Source of the DNA: Rhizobacter sp.
GTDB taxonomy: Bacteria; Pseudomonadota; Gammaproteobacteria; Burkholderiales; Burkholderiaceae_C
Direction: 5' to 3'
Length of the DNA: 64,000 nt
Assembly (NCBI GenBank): GCA_019635355.1
Contig: JAHBZQ010000001.1
Coordinates: forward strand, 2,480,001-2,544,000
The first letter of the stretch is position 1. Each line of letters starts with the position of its first letter. Shown here piece after piece: positions 44,835 through 52,852 of this stretch. The translations under genes were made by a program, and so were the position numbers. A model generated the notes under the pieces. The model was not told the DNA's origin. It saw nothing but the letters and a program-made list of their open reading frames with translations, and ran no database searches.

Positions 44835-44966
44835 GGGCAAGCCTCCGAAGAAGGAACGAAGCGACAACGGTTCTTCGGAAGGCCCAGGCCTGGCTTGAGC
44901 GGCCAGCCGTGACGCATCGCACGCCCGGCCCGAGGTGCACCCGCGTGCACTGCGCATGAAAAGTGT

Positions 44967-45280
44967 GAAGCGAGCCGATAGGCCGGATTCTGTGCACGCA
45001 GTTTCCTGCGCGTGACCGCCATTCCTCTGGGCCATGCATCGCTGCATGGCTCGATGCCACCTACCCGCCAGCTCCGCGGAGCCACATCAACGCTGGCCTA
45101 TTTGGTGTTGCTGCGCGTAGAGATTGCCCGTTTCACCCGAACTGAATCGGCTCGTCTCTGTTGCTCTGATCCTCACCTCACGGTGGACAGCCGTTAGCTG
45201 CTACGCCGCCCTGTGCAGTCCGGACCTTCCTCCAGTGCCTCGTTTCCGAGATCGCACCAGCGGCGGTCTGGCCCGCTTCA
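44967..45280 (-). ncRNA. rnpB: RNase P RNA, bacterial type A
   Basis: Read on the minus strand the RNA starts TGAAGCGGGCCAGACCGCC and ends GGCCTATCGGCTCGCTTC, so its ends pair as helix P1. The hallmark GGAAGGTCCGGACTGCACAG and the 3' segment GCACAGAATCCGGCCTATCGG are present. It is the catalytic subunit that matures tRNA 5' ends. Length is about 314 nt. Small open frames in this region are not genes. Confidence 0.96.
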
Positions 45281-45416
45281 CGGGCGGCATTATCCGTGCC
45301 CCGGGATTTCACTGCGCCGATGTGGCAACTCGCTACAAGACGCCCCCCGGGGCAGCACCCTATGGTCGGCGGCCGACGTACTGGGGAAGGAGCGTCGGCA
45401 ACCCGAAAGGCATCTC

Positions 45417-46289
45417 ATGGGCGCTTCCACACCACACCACTGCGACACCGACCCCCTCCCTGCCTCCGACGACGGCTTGCTCGACAACTCCTACGTGCTG
45501 GGCCATCACGGCTTCATCTACACGAGTGCGAGCTTCAGCACCACCATGACGCAGCGCCACCCGGCGGTGCTGCTGCTGAGCGTGGACGGCCGCCCGTTCA
45601 AGACCGCACTGCCCGACGGGCGGGTGCTGTCGTCTGCCGCGCTGATGGTGCCGCCGCGCGTGGAGCGCAGCCTCGATGCCACCGGCGTGCCCATCATCAG
45701 CCTCAACATCATGCCGGCGCATGCGTCGTACCACGTGTTCCGCGCCATGCAGCACGGCGGCGTGCGCGAGCTCGACCGGCACCTCTTCAACAGGCTCAAC
45801 GACGAGCTCGACGCACTGCTGCAGGGGCGCGCCACGATCGTCGAGGCCGAGCTGACCTTCTCGCGCGCCGTGGCCGAAGTGCTGCGGGTGCTGCCACCGG
45901 CCCCGGCCCCCGACCCGCGCGCGCTGCCGCTCATCCGCATGCTCGACGCCCACCCCGAGCTGAGCCTCGATGCACTCGCGCGCAAGCTCGGCTACTCGCA
46001 CCAGGTGATGTCGCGGCTCTTCTCGTCGGCGGTGGGCATGTCGATGCGCGACTATCAGAACTGGCTCAAGCAGCGCCGCGTCTACGACGTGCTCTACACC
46101 CGCCGCTCGATCACGCAGGTGGCCTACCTCGCGGGCTTTGCCGATTCACCGCAGTTCACGCGCACCTTCCAGCGCTGGTACGGGCAGACGCCCTCGACCG
46201 CGCGCGACCCGAAGCATGTGCGGGTGTTCATCCACGGCGGCAGCAACCAGCCGCCGGCCGACCCCGGCGCGCCTCAAGACGCCGGCTGA
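45417..46289 (+). CDS. AraC-family regulator, PETase cassette 1
   Basis: This 290-residue protein has an N-terminal domain (about 20-165) that begins LGHHGFIYTSASFSTT, and a C-terminal AraC DNA-binding domain (about 185-280) with DALARKLGYSHQVMSRLFSS and a second helix-turn-helix ending in the FQRWYGQTP signature. GAAAGG precedes the ATG at 45417 by 6 bp. Its 3' end overlaps the convergent chaperone-like gene by 16 bp. It is a paralogue of the AraC gene at 49318 and is the likely regulator of the adjacent PETase. Confidence 0.87.
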   Translation: MGASTPHHCDTDPLPASDDGLLDNSYVLGHHGFIYTSASFSTTMTQRHPAVLLLSVDGRPFKTALPDGRVLSSAALMVPPRVERSLDATGVPIISLNIMPAHASYHVFRAMQHGGVRELDRHLFNRLNDELDALLQGRATIVEAELTFSRAVAEVLRVLPPAPAPDPRALPLIRMLDAHPELSLDALARKLGYSHQVMSRLFSSAVGMSMRDYQNWLKQRRVYDVLYTRRSITQVAYLAGFADSPQFTRTFQRWYGQTPSTARDPKHVRVFIHGGSNQPPADPGAPQDAG

Positions 46290-47029
46290 GACGGCTCGGG
46301 GATCAGCGAGCGCTGCTCGGGCGGCAGCTTGGCGCGCAGCTCGTCGAGCCGCTGCTTCTTCTGCTCGAGCGTGAGCGACGGGTCCTGGTCGACGAACATC
46401 GCCTCCATCGACACCCGCGCATGCATGTCGGCCGGGCCGAAGAGCGCCTGCGCGGTGGCGGCGTCGAAATGGCGCTGCTTGATCGCCTCCATCTGGTCGA
46501 AGAAGGCGTTCATCTCCTGCAGGTTGCGCGGCACGCCGAGCGGCTCCATCTGCCGGCGCACGTCGGCGGTGTAGTCGCGGTAGGAGCCGAAGAGCTTGAG
46601 CGCACGCTCGGCGTCTTCGCGCGGCAGGCCCTCGCGCAGGGTGCGCTCCAGGCGCTGCAGGTCGTCGGCCGAGGGCTGCTCGGGCATGGAGTTGAGCACC
46701 GCCTCGATCACCGCGCGGGTGTCGCGGTCGATCACCAGGCCGCCGGCAAAGCCGAGTTCGAAGAGGCGCGCGGCGTCGAGGTTGGCGCCCGAGGCGTCGG
46801 CCACCATCACCGACGACGAGGCGGCGGCTGCGGACACGCCGGTGGGCTCGTTGGCCGGGCCGCGCAGAGCGCCGCCGGCATGGGGGGCCGTGGTGGCCAG
46901 AGGGGCAACGTCAAGCGGCTCGGGCGTCCACACGCGATAGCCCACAGCCACCGCCACGAAAGCGACTGCCAACACCAGAAATACGGGAAGGGGCTTGAAG
47001 CGCGGCATGGGGCTTGGCTGCACGGTCAT
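46274..47029 (-). CDS. Lipase secretion chaperone (Lif)-like protein, cassette 1
   Basis: This 251-residue protein has an N-terminal membrane anchor (about 12-31), a variable Ala-rich linker to about 85 and an extended helical domain. The stretch HFDAATAQALFGPADMHARVSMEAMF followed by LTLEQKKQRLDELRAKLPPEQR follows the C-terminal half of lipase-specific foldases. ARLFELGFAGGLVIDRDT sits where Lif proteins have the RxxFDY motif, which is degenerate here. Lif proteins are usually about 340 residues, so this is a short form. Divergence from the PETase gene (228-bp gap) suggests that it folds or escorts that enzyme in the periplasm. Confidence 0.75.
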   Translation of the reverse strand: MTVQPSPMPRFKPLPVFLVLAVAFVAVAVGYRVWTPEPLDVAPLATTAPHAGGALRGPANEPTGVSAAAASSSVMVADASGANLDAARLFELGFAGGLVIDRDTRAVIEAVLNSMPEQPSADDLQRLERTLREGLPREDAERALKLFGSYRDYTADVRRQMEPLGVPRNLQEMNAFFDQMEAIKQRHFDAATAQALFGPADMHARVSMEAMFVDQDPSLTLEQKKQRLDELRAKLPPEQRSLIPEPSQPAS

Positions 47030-47257
47030 CCAAAACAGGCCAGCAGCATAACCACCCGACAGGCCCGGTCAAAGCCCGGGATTCCCCGCCGGACATGGCC
47101 TTCCCAGGGCACCACGCCCCGACGCGCGCGTACCACAAAAGTGGCGCTGGCGATTGATGGTTCTGGTAGCTCGCATGTTCGGATGAAAAAAGACAGTCGT
47201 GCACCCAAGATGCGACAGCCCCCAAGGCTCGTGACACCTACACCAACAGGAGACAAC

Positions 47258-48130
47258 ATGAACTTTCCCCGCGCTTCCCGCCTGATGCAGGCCGCCGTTC
47301 TCGGCGGGCTGATGGCCGTGTCGGCCGCCGCCACCGCCCAGACCAACCCCTACGCCCGCGGCCCGAACCCGACGGCCGCCTCACTCGAAGCCAGCGCCGG
47401 CCCGTTCACCGTGCGCTCGTTCACCGTGAGCCGCCCGAGCGGCTACGGCGCCGGCACCGTGTACTACCCCACCAACGCCGGCGGCACCGTGGGCGCCATC
47501 GCCATCGTGCCGGGCTACACCGCGCGCCAGTCGAGCATCAACTGGTGGGGCCCGCGCCTGGCCTCGCACGGCTTCGTGGTCATCACCATCGACACCAACT
47601 CCACGCTCGACCAGCCGTCCAGCCGCTCGTCGCAGCAGATGGCCGCGCTGCGCCAGGTGGCCTCGCTCAACGGCACCAGCAGCAGCCCGATCTACGGCAA
47701 GGTCGACACCGCCCGCATGGGCGTGATGGGCTGGTCGATGGGCGGTGGCGGCTCGCTGATCTCGGCGGCCAACAACCCGTCGCTGAAAGCCGCGGCACCG
47801 CAGGCCCCGTGGAACAGCTCGACCAACTTCTCGTCGGTCACCGTGCCCACGCTGATCTTCGCCTGCGAGAACGACAGCATCGCCCCGGTCAACTCGCACG
47901 CCCTGCCGTTCTACAACAGCATGTCGCGCAACGCGAAGCAGTTCCTCGAGATCAACGGTGGCTCGCACTCCTGCGCCAACAGCGGCAACAGCAACCAAGC
48001 GCTGATCGGCAAGAAGGGCGTGGCCTGGATGAAGCGCTTCATGGACAACGACACGCGCTACTCCACCTTCGCCTGCCAGAACCCGAACAGCACCCGCGTG
48101 TCGGACTTCCGCACCGCGAACTGCAGCTGA
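47258..48130 (+). CDS. PETase-like polyester hydrolase 1 (near-identical to Ideonella sakaiensis PETase)
   Basis: This 290-residue secreted alpha/beta hydrolase has a signal peptide (1-27). The catalytic triad is Ser160 (GWSMGGG), Asp206 and His237. Trp159 and Trp185 line the cleft, Tyr87 and Met161 form the oxyanion hole, and Cys203-Cys239 and Cys273-Cys289 are the two disulfides. Ser238 and the extended loop mark type IIb. From memory of the I. sakaiensis sequence only six residues differ: Asn95 (Lys), Asn186 (Asp), His214 (Ser), Phe218 (Ile), Asn220 (Asp) and Gln274 (Glu). AGGAG lies at 47248-47252. A terminator follows. It should hydrolyse PET or natural polyesters outside the cell. Confidence 0.96.
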   Translation: MNFPRASRLMQAAVLGGLMAVSAAATAQTNPYARGPNPTAASLEASAGPFTVRSFTVSRPSGYGAGTVYYPTNAGGTVGAIAIVPGYTARQSSINWWGPRLASHGFVVITIDTNSTLDQPSSRSSQQMAALRQVASLNGTSSSPIYGKVDTARMGVMGWSMGGGGSLISAANNPSLKAAAPQAPWNSSTNFSSVTVPTLIFACENDSIAPVNSHALPFYNSMSRNAKQFLEINGGSHSCANSGNSNQALIGKKGVAWMKRFMDNDTRYSTFACQNPNSTRVSDFRTANCS

Positions 48131-48168
48131 GTCTCACCGTTTCCAATCAGGCGTGATGCCTTTGGTGG

Positions 48169-48197
48169 CCGCGGCTCGCAAGAGCCGCGGTCTTTTT
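48169..48197 (+). terminator. Rho-independent terminator after PETase 1
   Basis: CCGCGGCTC and GAGCCGCGG form a 9-bp stem around GCAA, followed by TCTTTTT. Confidence 0.85.
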
Positions 48198-48238
48198 GCC
48201 ATTCAGCCGGGGCACTCCGGGTGGCCCCTCCGCGGCGG

Positions 48239-49294
48239 TCAGGCGAGCTTCCAGGCGAGGCTCTCCCCGCCGCGCAGGGGCTTGAGCTCGGCGTCGCCGA
48301 AGGGCAGCGCTTCGGGCAGCGTCCAGCTCTCCTTCTTCAGCGTGACGGTGCCGCGGTTGCGCGGCAGGCCATAGAAGGCCGGGCCGTGGAAGCTGGCGAA
48401 GGCTTCGAGCTTGTCGAGCGCACCCACCGACTCGAAGGCCTCGGCGTACAGCTCGAGCGCCGAGAGCGCGGTGTAGCAGCCTGCGCAGCCGGTCGCGTGC
48501 TCCTTCAGGTGCGCCGGGTGCGGCGCGCTGTCGGTGCCGAGGAAGAAACGGTCGCTGCCCGAGGTGGCGGCGGCCACCAGCGCGCGGCGGTGCTCCTCGC
48601 GCTTCAACACCGGGAGACAGTAGTAGTGCGGACGCACGCCCCCCAGGAAGATCGCATTGCGGTTGTAGAGCAGGTGATGCGCGGTGATCGTGGCCGCGGT
48701 GTACGGGCCGGCTTCGGGCACGTATTGCGCCGCCTCGCGCGTGGTGATGTGCTCGAACACGATCTTGAGTTCGGGGAAGTCGCGGCGCAGCGGGATGAGC
48801 TGCGTGTCGATGAAGGCCTTCTCGCGGTCGAAGAGGTCGATGTCGGGGCTGGTCACCTCGCCGTGCACGAGCAGCTTCAAGCCTTCGCGCTGCATCGCTT
48901 CGAGCGTGGCGTAGGTCTTGCGGAGGTCGGTCACGCCTGCGTCGCTGTTGGTGGTGGCTCCGGCCGGGTAGAGCTTCAAGGCGACGACGCCGGCCTCTTT
49001 CGCGCGGCGGATCTCGTCGGGCGGCAGGTTGTCGGTGAGGTAGAGCGTCATCAGGGGCTCGAAGCTGAGCCCCTGCTCCTTCAGCGATGCGGGCACGGCA
49101 GCGAGGATGCGCTCGCGGTAGGCCACCGCCTGCGCCGCGGTGGTCACCGGCGGCTTGAGGTTGGGCATGATGATCGCGCGGCCGAACTGACGCGCGGTGT
49201 CGGGCACCACGGCATGGAGCGCCGCGCCGTCGCGAACGTGCAGGTGCCAGTCGTCGGGGCGGGTGAAGGTGAGAGTGGTCGGGGTGGAAGTCAT
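48239..49294 (-). CDS. pyrC: Dihydroorotase, class II
   Basis: This 351-residue enzyme of the PyrC type has the metal-binding HLHVRDG (His17, His19), the carboxylated Lys107 (ALKLYPAGATTNSDAG), EHITTREAA and GTDSAPH near the C-terminus. It closes carbamoyl-aspartate to dihydroorotate in pyrimidine synthesis. The start at 49294 is chosen because homology begins there. It separates the two PETase cassettes and is divergent from the second AraC gene (23-bp gap). Confidence 0.95.
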   Translation of the reverse strand: MTSTPTTLTFTRPDDWHLHVRDGAALHAVVPDTARQFGRAIIMPNLKPPVTTAAQAVAYRERILAAVPASLKEQGLSFEPLMTLYLTDNLPPDEIRRAKEAGVVALKLYPAGATTNSDAGVTDLRKTYATLEAMQREGLKLLVHGEVTSPDIDLFDREKAFIDTQLIPLRRDFPELKIVFEHITTREAAQYVPEAGPYTAATITAHHLLYNRNAIFLGGVRPHYYCLPVLKREEHRRALVAAATSGSDRFFLGTDSAPHPAHLKEHATGCAGCYTALSALELYAEAFESVGALDKLEAFASFHGPAFYGLPRNRGTVTLKKESWTLPEALPFGDAELKPLRGGESLAWKLA

Positions 49295-49317
49295 GCGCCC
49301 GATTTTCGCAGGCGGCC

Positions 49318-50172
49318 ATGCCCATGAGCGCAACGCCAAGGAACACGACGGCGCCGCCCCCCGCGCTGAGCTACCTGCTCGGCCACGATGGCTTCATCTA
49401 CGCCACCCGCCACTTCGCAAGCGGCATGACGGTGCGCCCACCGGCCGTGCTGCTGCTGAGCGCCGACTACAAGCCCTTCACGCTCACGCTGAAGAACGGC
49501 CACAGCGTGACCACCAGCGCCGCCATCGTGGCCCCGCGCGTGGAGCGCCGCCTCGATGCGCAAGAGGCGGCGCTCTTGAGCTTCAACGTGATGCCCTCGC
49601 ACGAGTCCTTCCACGTCTTCGGCACCTTGCAGCGCGCGCAGGTGCTGCCGCTCGACCGGCATGCCTTCGCGCCGCTCGACGCAAGCCTGAGCGCGCTCGT
49701 CGACGGCAGCGCCGGCCTCTCGGTGGCCGAGGCGGTGTTCGACGCCGCCACGCAGGAGGCGATGCGCCAGCTGCCGCCCACCGCGCCGCCCGACACGATG
49801 GCGCTCACCTGCATCCGCGAACTCGAGGCCGACCCCGGCATCAGCCTGGAAACGCTGGCCAAGCGCTGCGGGCGCTCGCAGCAGATGATGTCGCGGCAGT
49901 TCTCGGCCGCGGTCGGCATCTCGCTGCGCGACTACCAGACCTGGCTCAAGCAGCGCAGCGTGCTCGACCTGCTGCCCACCGGCCGCTCGTTGACCGAGGT
50001 GGCACACGCGGCCGGCTTCGGCGACTCGCCGCAGTTCTCGCGCACCTTCCTGCGCTGGTACGGGCTCAGCCCGTCGAACAGCCGCAACGCGAAGTTCATG
50101 CGCGTCGTGAGGCGCAGCCGCTACGACGCCGGCAAGGACGCCGACGGTTCCACCGGCTCCGGCGCCACGTAA
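49318..50172 (+). CDS. AraC-family regulator, PETase cassette 2
   Basis: This 284-residue paralogue of the protein at 45417 has the same N-terminal pattern (LLGHDGFIYATRHFASG, then RPPAVLLLSADYKPF) and AraC domain (ETLAKRCGRSQQMMSRQFSA, FLRWYGLSPS). Its 3' end overlaps the convergent Lif-like gene by 52 bp. ATGs at 49318 and 49324 are both possible. It probably controls the PETase 2 and Lif-like genes. Confidence 0.87.
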   Translation: MPMSATPRNTTAPPPALSYLLGHDGFIYATRHFASGMTVRPPAVLLLSADYKPFTLTLKNGHSVTTSAAIVAPRVERRLDAQEAALLSFNVMPSHESFHVFGTLQRAQVLPLDRHAFAPLDASLSALVDGSAGLSVAEAVFDAATQEAMRQLPPTAPPDTMALTCIRELEADPGISLETLAKRCGRSQQMMSRQFSAAVGISLRDYQTWLKQRSVLDLLPTGRSLTEVAHAAGFGDSPQFSRTFLRWYGLSPSNSRNAKFMRVVRRSRYDAGKDADGSTGSGAT

Positions 50173-50861
50173 GGCGGGATCAGCTCGCGCCGCTCGGGCG
50201 GCAGCTTGGCGCGCAATGCTTCGATCGCCTGCACCTTCTGCTCGGCGCTGAGGGTGGCGTCTTGGTGGATGAAGCCGGCCTCCATCGTGAGGCGGGCGTA
50301 GCGCTCGTCGGCGCCGAAGAGTGCGTTGGCGGTCGCCTCATCGAAGTAGCGGCGCTTCATCGCGTCCATGCGGTCGTAGAGCTGGCGCGCCTCGTCCTGG
50401 TTTTTCGGGATGCCCATCGGCAGCATCTCCCGCTGCACGTCGCGGCTGTAGGAGCGGTAGTTGGAGATGAGCTTGTAGGCCTTCTCGGCTTCCTCGTAGG
50501 GCAGGCCGGCGCGCAGCGCGCGTTGCAGGCGGTCCATGTCCTGCGCCGACGGCTCCAGGGGCATGGTGTTGATGAGGGCCTCGATCGAGGCGCGCGTGTC
50601 GCGGTCGAGCAGCAGCCCGCCGCCAAACCCCAGCTCGAAGAGGCGCGCGGCGTCGAGCGTCAGACCACTCGCGTCGGACAGGCTGACCTGGGCCGACGGC
50701 CCGTTGCCCACCGCGCCGGGCGTCATGCGCCCGGCAGCGGCACCGGCCGGTGCCGGCCCGCCGCCTGCTTCGGCGGAGGCGGAGTCCACCGGAACGGAGG
50801 CGCCCCACCAGCAGGCCGCGCCCACCAGGGCGGCTCCGGCGAGAAGCAATATTGCACGCAT
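50121..50861 (-). CDS. Lipase secretion chaperone (Lif)-like protein, cassette 2
   Basis: This 246-residue paralogue of the protein at 46274 has a membrane anchor (about 1-20), a linker, DAARLFELGFGGGLLLDRDT, RRYFDEATANALFGADERYARL and LSAEQKVQAIEALRAKLPPERR. The two copies share the whole helical domain. The ATG at 50861 has only a weak ribosome binding site; a GTG at 50903 would add 14 residues. The role as a foldase for the divergent PETase 2 is inferred. Confidence 0.75.
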   Translation of the reverse strand: MRAILLLAGAALVGAACWWGASVPVDSASAEAGGGPAPAGAAAGRMTPGAVGNGPSAQVSLSDASGLTLDAARLFELGFGGGLLLDRDTRASIEALINTMPLEPSAQDMDRLQRALRAGLPYEEAEKAYKLISNYRSYSRDVQREMLPMGIPKNQDEARQLYDRMDAMKRRYFDEATANALFGADERYARLTMEAGFIHQDATLSAEQKVQAIEALRAKLPPERRELIPPYVAPEPVEPSASLPAS

Positions 50862-51178
50862 GGTGATTTTTAGAGCTGAGAACGCTGGCCGCGAGTAAAG
50901 CACAGCACCCTGCTCGCACCGCTAGCGCAGACCCGAAGGCTCGGGCAAACCCCAGGAAAACCGACGCAACACGTTGAAACAAAAGGACTATCTCGAAATT
51001 CACCCCGGAACCGACGCCTAACACAAAACAGCCCACCAAGCTTGAGTCGAGTCGTATCAGGAAAGCGAGAACGGTCTTGATTGCACGTCGGTTCAATAAT
51101 TGACCCGCCAGCGAGCAGGCCATGTTGACCCAGAGCTTGTGTCCGCCGGCATCACCCCGAAAAACCTCTGGAGACGAA
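50862..51178. promoter_or_regulatory. Divergent control region of Lif-like 2 and PETase 2
   Basis: This 317-bp gene-free region is more AT-rich than its surroundings. It holds CAAAACAG-CCCACCAAGC at 51024-51041, similar to CAAAACAG-GCCAGCAGC at 47031-47047 in the matching region of cassette 1, a possible AraC site. An AATAAT (51095-51100) could be part of a -10 element, but I cannot place a convincing -35 element. Confidence 0.4.
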
Positions 51179-52021
51179 ATGAAGATTCAGCAGTTCCTCA
51201 AGGCGGCCTTGCTGGTCGGCGCCGGTCTGATCACCGCCAGTGCCTCGGCCGTGCAGATCGGCCCGAACCCGACCAAGTCGTCGCTCGAAGCCAGCCGTGG
51301 CCCGTTCAGCACGAGCCAGTTCACCGTGAGCCGCCCGAGCGGCTACGGCGCGGGCACCGTGTACTACCCGACCAACGCAGGCGCCAAGGTCGGTGCGATC
51401 GCCATCGTGCCGGGCTTCCTCTCGTACCAGAACAGCATCAACTGGTGGGGCCCTCGCCTGGCTTCGCACGGTTTCGTGGTCATCACCATCGACACCTACA
51501 CCACCGGCGACCAGCCTGACAGCCGCTCGCGCCAGCAGCTGGCCGCGCTCGACCAGGTGGTTGCGCTCGGCAACACCAGCAGCAGCCCGATCTACGGCAA
51601 GGTCGACGGCAGCCGCACCGGCGTGATGGGCTGGTCGATGGGTGGCGGCGGCTCGCTGATCTCGGCGAAGAACCGTTCCTCGATCAAGGCCGCCGCGCCG
51701 CAAGCCCCGTGGAACACCTCGACGAACTTCTCGTCGGTGACCGTGCCGACGCTGATCTTCGGTTGCCAGAGCGACATCGTGGCCCCGGTCGCCACGCACG
51801 CCATCCCCTTCTACAACAGCATGAGCCGCAACCCGAAGCAGTACCTGGAGAAGACCCTGGGTGACCACTTCTGCTTCAACAACGCCAACGCGACCGTCGG
51901 CCTGAAGGGCGTGGCCTGGATGAAGCGCTTCGTCGACGGCGACACCCGCTACACCTCGTTCGCCTGCTCGAACCCGAATGCCCTCGGCTTCTCGGACTTC
52001 CGCACCGCACGCTGCTCGTGA
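51179..52021 (+). CDS. PETase-like polyester hydrolase 2
   Basis: This 280-residue secreted homologue of PETase 1 has a signal peptide (about 1-24). The triad is Ser153 (GWSMGGG), Asp199 and His230, with Trp152 and Trp178. Cys196-Cys232 and Cys263-Cys279 match the two PETase disulfides. The residue after the catalytic His is Phe231 (Ser238 in PETase 1), the following loop is three residues shorter, the clamp residue is Phe80 (Tyr87) and the pocket pair is His207/Phe211. The mix of disulfide with Phe and short loop lies between type I and type II enzymes. CTGGAGA precedes the ATG at 51179. Confidence 0.93.
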   Translation: MKIQQFLKAALLVGAGLITASASAVQIGPNPTKSSLEASRGPFSTSQFTVSRPSGYGAGTVYYPTNAGAKVGAIAIVPGFLSYQNSINWWGPRLASHGFVVITIDTYTTGDQPDSRSRQQLAALDQVVALGNTSSSPIYGKVDGSRTGVMGWSMGGGGSLISAKNRSSIKAAAPQAPWNTSTNFSSVTVPTLIFGCQSDIVAPVATHAIPFYNSMSRNPKQYLEKTLGDHFCFNNANATVGLKGVAWMKRFVDGDTRYTSFACSNPNALGFSDFRTARCS

Positions 52022-52055
52022 TGCACCGGCGCCCGACGCAAGTCGGCGCTGAAAC

Positions 52056-52088
52056 GAAGAAGCCCCGGCATGCCGGGGCTTCTTCTTT
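52056..52088. terminator. Bidirectional terminator between PETase 2 and gltL
   Basis: Arms 52056-52070 and 52071-52085 are 15-bp perfect complements with core AGCCCCGGC, followed by TTT on the plus strand and preceded by a GAAACGAAG stretch that gives pyrimidines on the minus strand. Confidence 0.85.
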
Positions 52089-52106
52089 GGGGCGGGCGTT
52101 GCGCGC

Positions 52107-52841
52107 TCAGTGCTGGAGGATCTTCGAGAGGAAGTCCTTCGCGCGCGGCGAGCGGGCTTCGGGTTTGCCGAAGAAATCATCCTTCGGGCAGTCTTCGACG
52201 ATCTTGCCGGCGTCCATGAAGATCACGCGGTGGCTCACCTTCTTGGCGAAGCCCATCTCGTGCGTCACGCACATCATGGTCATGCCTTCGTGGGCCAGCT
52301 GCACCATCACGTCGAGCACCTCGCCCACCATCTCGGGGTCGAGTGCGGAGGTGGGCTCGTCGAAGAGCATCACGATCGGGTCCATGCTCAAGGCCCGCGC
52401 GATCGCCACCCGCTGCTGCTGGCCACCGGAGAGCTGGCCGGGGAATTTGTCTTTGTGCGCCATCAGGCCCACGCGGTCGAGCATCTTGAGCCCGCGCGTC
52501 TTCGCTTCGTCGGCGCTGCGGCCCAGCACCTTGATCTGCGCGAGCGTGAGGTTCTGCGTCACGCTCAGGTGCGGGAACAGCTCGAAGTGCTGGAACACCA
52601 TGCCCACGCGCGAGCGCAGCTTGGGCAGGTTGGTCTTCGGGTCGGCGATGGAGACGCCGTCGACCACGATGTCGCCCTTCTGGAAGGGCTCGAGTGCGTT
52701 CACCGTCTTGATGAGCGTCGACTTGCCCGAGCCCGACGGGCCGCAGACCACGACGACCTCGCCCTTCTGGATGCTGGTGGTGCAGTCGGTCAGCACCTGG
52801 AAGGAGCCATACCACTTGGAAACGTTCTTGATGTCGATCAT
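52107..52841 (-). CDS. gltL: Glutamate/aspartate ABC transporter ATPase
   Basis: This 244-residue ATPase has Walker A GPSGSGKST, signature LSGGQQQRVAIARAL, Walker B IVMLFDEPTSALDPEM and switch THEMGFA, the polar amino acid pattern. GAGGTC precedes the ATG. It is the last gene of the gltIJKL operon. Confidence 0.93.
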   Translation of the reverse strand: MIDIKNVSKWYGSFQVLTDCTTSIQKGEVVVVCGPSGSGKSTLIKTVNALEPFQKGDIVVDGVSIADPKTNLPKLRSRVGMVFQHFELFPHLSVTQNLTLAQIKVLGRSADEAKTRGLKMLDRVGLMAHKDKFPGQLSGGQQQRVAIARALSMDPIVMLFDEPTSALDPEMVGEVLDVMVQLAHEGMTMMCVTHEMGFAKKVSHRVIFMDAGKIVEDCPKDDFFGKPEARSPRAKDFLSKILQH

Positions 52842-52852
52842 GGCGACCTCGG

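Noticed and set aside
42597..44912. 771-codon plus-strand open frame
   Set aside because: It is antisense to the 741-residue secreted protein, which has a proper signal peptide and ribosome-binding context.
45012..45549. Short open frames around 45.0-45.5 kb
   Set aside because: They overlap RNase P RNA and the leader of the AraC gene.
45296..47257. In-frame extension of PETase 1 to a 944-residue protein
   Set aside because: The extension runs through the AraC and Lif-like genes in another frame or antisense; the enzyme has a strong ribosome binding site and signal peptide at 47258.
45417..52021. MHETase or terephthalate catabolism genes near the PETases
   Set aside because: I looked for a tannase-family MHETase and tph genes and found none in the window; the only aromatic-acid gene is mobA at the left edge.
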